A stretch of 9,032 nucleotides of DNA from Candidatus Pacearchaeota archaeon (GTDB taxonomy: Archaea > Nanobdellota > Nanobdellia > Pacearchaeales > GW2011-AR1), in assembly GCA_002688165.1 (NCBI GenBank), contig NZCB01000004.1, forward strand, positions 22,860-31,891, written 5' to 3'. Shown here piece by piece: positions 7,088 to 9,032 of this stretch. The notes under the pieces were generated by a model that worked only from the letters and a program-made list of their open reading frames with translations, did not search any database and was not told the origin of the DNA. Each line of letters begins with the position of its first letter. Within the stretch, counting starts at the first letter, position 1. The translations under genes were made by a program, and so were the position numbers.

Positions 7088-7693
7088 ATGGTGAATGAAA
7101 AAGTTAACATAAGGGATAAACATAGAAAAATAAAAAGATTATCTATAAAATTTTTAATATTATTTGGCATAATTATAATCTTAGCTGGAGCATATTTTCT
7201 TGGATTTTTTCATAGTAAACCTCCACAGATAACCATTGAACACCCTATGAGGGATATAGTCTTTGCAAATACCAATGAGGCTGGAGAAGTAAATGGTCCT
7301 GCAGTTGTCCAACAAGGAATAGAAGAATTCAACGAAAATTATATCATTTATCTTTTAGTCTCCTTAGGAGTTAACAACATCCACAAATCTTATGTTGGTT
7401 ATGGTGATGCAGAAATAGATTTAATAATAGATCAAGAAACCTGGAGTGCCATCGTCAGCAAAGGACTAAGTGTCTCAAAACAACCATCTCCTGATCCAGA
7501 TTTAATAATAAGAATGTCAAAACAAGAAGCAATAATGGCTTTAATCTCTCCAAACATCAAAGAGTACTTAAAAGATTCAGTTAATAATGGAAATACTCAA
7601 TTAGAACAAGTATCTAACAAGGTAGAACTTGCTAGCAAAGGTTATCTAAAAATGTACACTGCATTAACTGGAGAAGTAATTAATATTGAATAA
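7088..7693 (+). CDS. Single-pass membrane-anchored protein of unknown function
   Basis: A 201-residue protein. Residues 1-18 are basic (KHRKIKRL), residues 20-41 form one hydrophobic helix (IKFLILFGIIIILAGAYFLG), and the remaining 160 residues are soluble. By the positive-inside rule the N-terminus is cytosolic and the main domain lies outside. I do not recognise a family. The exported domain has two similar stretches, DLIIDQETWSAIVSKG (111-126) and DLIIRMSKQEAIMALISP (138-155), each a DLII strand leading into an acidic helix. The second, followed by a helix and KGYLKMYTALTG, recalls the end of SCP2-like lipid-binding folds, but only as a weak resemblance. There are no cysteines and no catalytic signature. 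The gene is divergent from serS and shares its TATA element. Five T residues after the stop (7694-7698) may end the transcript. Confidence 0.85.
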   Translation: MVNEKVNIRDKHRKIKRLSIKFLILFGIIIILAGAYFLGFFHSKPPQITIEHPMRDIVFANTNEAGEVNGPAVVQQGIEEFNENYIIYLLVSLGVNNIHKSYVGYGDAEIDLIIDQETWSAIVSKGLSVSKQPSPDPDLIIRMSKQEAIMALISPNIKEYLKDSVNNGNTQLEQVSNKVELASKGYLKMYTALTGEVINIE

Positions 7694-7899
7694 TTTTTAT
7701 GAAACTTTCAGTTACAACACCCCGTTACCTTTTTAGATCGGTAAATCTAATTTGTTACTCGCTGGTTAACCATTTGGTCAGAAAGCTTTATAAGCTAAAA
7801 TATGAATTAAGATATATAGCTTTGAGATATATATTTCAAGTTATCCCTTCAGAGAAAACGAAATATTTTTTTTCAATTTCTCTAAAAATTAAATATAAA
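7694..7899 (+). other. 206-bp non-coding stretch with TATA-like boxes and small dyads
   Basis: The frame of the downstream winged-helix gene stays open here back to an ATG at 7699. I read it as non-coding: the peptide has no protein-like pattern, and it uses codons such as CCC, CGT, TCG, CTG and GTC that are rare in the neighbours. Visible elements are the inverted repeat AGCTT-tat-AAGCT (7784-7796) around the TATA-like CTTTATAAG, a direct repeat GATATATA (7811-7818 and 7826-7833), AAATATTTTT (7861-7870), the 10-bp palindrome TGGTTAACCA (7763-7772), and a 6-bp TTAGAT/ATCTAA hairpin near 7734-7750. It most likely holds the promoter and 5' leader of the next gene. A small RNA is possible but unsupported. 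Confidence 0.5.
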
Positions 7900-8166
7900 A
7901 TGAAAGACAATTTTGATATATTTTTTAGAAGAAAGCCAGCATTAATGCTGGTAGCCTTAAAGAAAATGTCTAAAGCAAGATATGGTTCTTTACTAGCTAA
8001 AGAAGTTGACTGTACGTATTCACATGCAGTTAAGATACTTCAAACACTAGAAGAACTTAAATTAGTTGATTTTGAAAAGAAAGGTCGAATAAAACTAATA
8101 AAACTAACCAAGAAAGGTGAAGAAGTAGCCGAAGACATAGATTCTATAAGAAGGCGATTAATGTAA
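7900..8166 (+). CDS. Small winged helix-turn-helix DNA-binding protein
   Basis: Starting at the ATG at 7900, 88 residues give a compact winged helix. RKPALMLVALKKMSKARYGSLLAKEVD (11-37) forms the first helices. TYSHAVKILQTLEELKLV (39-56) is the recognition helix and its continuation. EKKGRIKLIKLTKKGEEVA (59-77) is the wing and start of the last helix. The layout resembles MarR/PadR-like or archaeal minimal winged-helix regulators. There is no effector domain, so it may act as a simple dimeric repressor or local architectural protein. An upstream in-frame ATG at 7699 would add 67 residues with no protein-like pattern, so I reject that start. There is no Shine-Dalgarno sequence; several TATA-like boxes lie upstream but none at the usual 26 nt, which leaves the start less certain than elsewhere. 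A T7-A-T8 tract follows the stop. Confidence 0.8.
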   Translation: MKDNFDIFFRRKPALMLVALKKMSKARYGSLLAKEVDCTYSHAVKILQTLEELKLVDFEKKGRIKLIKLTKKGEEVAEDIDSIRRRLM

Positions 8167-8182
8167 TTTTTTTATTTTTTTT
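8167..8182 (+). terminator. T-tract terminator
   Basis: Seven T, one A and eight T residues follow directly after the stop codon of the winged-helix gene, with no preceding hairpin. Oligo-T tracts alone terminate transcription in archaea. Confidence 0.6.
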
Positions 8183-8194
8183 AAAATAGAGGTG

Positions 8195-8209
8195 TGTTAT
8201 TTTATAACA
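8195..8209. repeat. Short perfect inverted repeat between convergent genes
   Basis: TGTTAT (8195-8200) and ATAACA (8204-8209) are perfect inverted arms around TTT. The repeat lies in the 99-bp gap between the winged-helix gene and the endonuclease III gene. No T-tract follows on either strand, so it is not a classic terminator. The rest of the gap holds an 8-bp palindrome GTAGCTAC (8262-8269, running into the nth stop codon) and nothing else I can name. Confidence 0.35.
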
Positions 8210-8265
8210 TTTAGCTTTTGCTGTAGATTAAATACCAAAGAGGAGTATGTAGACTTTGCCCGTAG

Positions 8266-8913
8266 CTACCTAGATTTATCTACCCCTACTCTTCTACACA
8301 CCAAACTCACTGGACATTTACTACAATGAGGACTCATAGGAACACATGTATTTTTTCCATGTAACATAAAAATCGCATTTGCATCTTTAATAAATTCATC
8401 CTCTAATTCTTCAATTAACATTTCTTCAACCTCATCAGCCTTTTTACTTTCTATCCATCCCAACCTATTAGAAATTCTTATTGTATTTGAATCAACTGGA
8501 ATAACTTTCTTCCCAAATGCAAAAGCCAAAACAATATTACATGTCTTAGGTCCAATTCCCTTTATACTCATTAGTTTATCACGATCCCTTGGAACCCTTC
8601 CACCAAACCTCTCAATAACATCCTTAGAAACTTCTTTCAATCTAGCAGCCTTAACTTTTCTATATCTAGCATTATACAATATATTCTCCAATTCATTACT
8701 ATCTATTTCAACCACATCTTGAAATCCATTTACCTTAGAAAACAACTCTTCCAATATCTTATCACAAACTTCATCCTTAATATTAATACTAATTAAACAA
8801 CCAATTAATACCTTAAAGGGATCAGGTTTTTTTCTCATCCTATTCAAAGTAGTTCTTCTATCTAAATCATAATGGCCTTGCATAACCTCCATTACTTCAG
8901 AGACATCCACCAT
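8266..8913 (-). CDS. nth: Endonuclease III-type DNA glycosylase/AP lyase
   Basis: A base-excision repair enzyme of the HhH-GPD superfamily: it removes oxidised pyrimidines and nicks abasic sites. In 215 residues the helix-hairpin-helix is MSIKGIGPKTCNIVLAFAFG (115-134). The catalytic lysine is K123, and the aspartate is D141 in PVDSN, 18 residues on as in E. coli Nth (K120/D138). The iron-sulfur loop is intact, with C190-x6-C197-x2-C200-x5-C206. The ILYNARYRKVKAARLKE segment (78-94) is the usual helix before the hairpin. Two motifs differ from classical Nth: LSxQxTD is ISINIKD (41-47), and VDTH is VDSN (140-143). Substrate range may therefore be shifted, for instance towards mismatch or damaged purines; MutY-like and Mig-like relatives share the fold. 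The start at residue 1 is preferred over M8 and M11 because of the TATA spacing. Confidence 0.93.
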   Translation of the reverse strand: MVDVSEVMEVMQGHYDLDRRTTLNRMRKKPDPFKVLIGCLISINIKDEVCDKILEELFSKVNGFQDVVEIDSNELENILYNARYRKVKAARLKEVSKDVIERFGGRVPRDRDKLMSIKGIGPKTCNIVLAFAFGKKVIPVDSNTIRISNRLGWIESKKADEVEEMLIEELEDEFIKDANAIFMLHGKNTCVPMSPHCSKCPVSLVCRRVGVDKSR

Positions 8914-8934
8914 GAAATAACAATATTATCCAAC

Positions 8935-8942
8935 TATATAAA
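8935..8942 (-). promoter_or_regulatory. TATA box for nth
   Basis: The minus strand reads TTTATATA, centred 25.5 nt upstream of the ATG at 8913, predicting a leaderless transcript. Read on the plus strand the same site is TATATAAA, so it could also fire rightwards, towards about 8965. Confidence 0.7.
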
Positions 8943-8946
8943 AATA

Positions 8947-8967
8947 TGGTCGCAGGGGGATTTGAAC
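8947..8967 (-). tRNA. tRNA 3'-end-like sequence (T-loop to discriminator), incomplete
   Basis: On the minus strand this reads, in order, G53, the T-loop TTCAAAT, CCCCC as the 3' side of the T-stem, TGCGACC as the 3' acceptor strand, and A as discriminator; no CCA is encoded. This is the exact register of a tRNA end. But the five bases expected before the loop should be GGGGG and are instead GCATG, so the T-stem does not form, and no GGGG occurs on the minus strand to the window edge. Possible readings are a T-arm intron of at least about 64 nt, a split or trans-spliced half, an integration-derived remnant, or chance. Amino acid identity cannot be given. Confidence 0.35.
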
Positions 8968-8994
8968 ATGCGAAGATACGTAAGTATTGAGCAG

Positions 8995-9017
8995 CCAGAA
9001 AATCTTCAATTTTCTGG
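8995..9017. repeat. 9-bp perfect hairpin near the tRNA-like end
   Basis: CCAGAAAAT (8995-9003) and ATTTTCTGG (9009-9017) are perfect inverted arms around a 5-nt loop. On the minus strand, a 7-nt loop reading TTGAAGA has the form of a tRNA-Phe anticodon loop: U33, anticodon GAA, G37. However, the flanks do not form a D-arm or a normal variable loop, so I record a hairpin, not an anticodon arm. Confidence 0.5.
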
Positions 9018-9032
9018 ACCCGAAGGGGGTGA

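Noticed and set aside
7699..7899. N-terminal extension of the winged-helix gene from an in-frame ATG at 7699.
   Set aside because: The 67 added residues have no protein-like pattern, the codons are unlike those of the neighbours, and the ATG follows the previous stop codon by only 5 nt with a T-tract between. The ATG at 7900 starts directly before the folded domain.
8902..9031. Minus-strand frame open from the window edge into the start of nth (about 43 codons).
   Set aside because: It runs through the TATA box and the nth start in another frame and ends there, with no start visible and no recognisable domain; probably chance or a translation of tRNA-like sequence.
8968..9032. Plus-strand reading frame from an ATG at 8968 (starts MRRYVSIEQPENLQFSGPEG), open to the window edge, with a rightward TATA about 29 nt upstream.
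   Set aside because: Only about 21 codons are visible, the stretch overlaps the tRNA-like end and the hairpin, and such frames commonly arise from tRNA-like DNA. It remains possible that a divergent gene starts here; sequence to the right would decide.

Overview
The window looks like a piece of a small-genome, AT-rich archaeal chromosome, most likely from a DPANN-type lineage such as Woesearchaeota or Pacearchaeota. That is an inference from gene content, base composition and promoter style, not from a marker phylogeny. The archaeal signs are a type IA topoisomerase with C-terminal zinc fingers, a TrmB-type regulator, a cis-prenyltransferase with the archaeal DGNRR active-site variant, and TATA-like boxes placed about 26 nt upstream of start codons, as expected for leaderless mRNAs.

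Layout. Positions 1-4016 hold three minus-strand genes, read right to left: a TrmB-family regulator (3294-4016), DNA topoisomerase I (854-3259) and a secreted or membrane-anchored FG-GAP/VCBS repeat protein that runs off the left edge (1-828). Divergent from the regulator is a 64-residue gene of unknown function (4137-4331). It has its own Shine-Dalgarno sequence and a hairpin/T-tract terminator, and a 26-bp imperfect palindrome separates it from the regulator. Positions 4389-7035 hold a second minus-strand block: seryl-tRNA synthetase, cis-polyprenyl diphosphate synthase and a calcineurin-like metallophosphoesterase. Divergent from serS is a 201-residue single-pass membrane protein (7088-7693), followed by a 206-bp non-coding stretch and a small winged-helix protein (7900-8166). 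An endonuclease III (8266-8913) converges on the latter. The right edge (8947-9032) carries a tRNA 3'-end-like sequence without its T-stem partner, and a 9-bp hairpin.

Functional picture. Most of this is housekeeping: DNA topology, base-excision repair, serine charging and the lipid carrier for surface glycosylation. It is mixed with poorly characterised regulators and surface proteins. Neighbouring co-oriented genes are closely spaced (25-34 bp), yet each has a TATA-like element at the right distance from its own start, so single-gene transcripts are plausible alongside read-through.

I see no CRISPR array, transposase, integrase, toxin-antitoxin pair or defence cassette. The points most worth following up are the exactly symmetric bidirectional serS promoter, the dyad between trmB and the 64-residue gene, the incomplete tRNA-like sequence at the right edge, the long basic N-terminal extension of TopA, and the altered active-site motifs in the endonuclease III.
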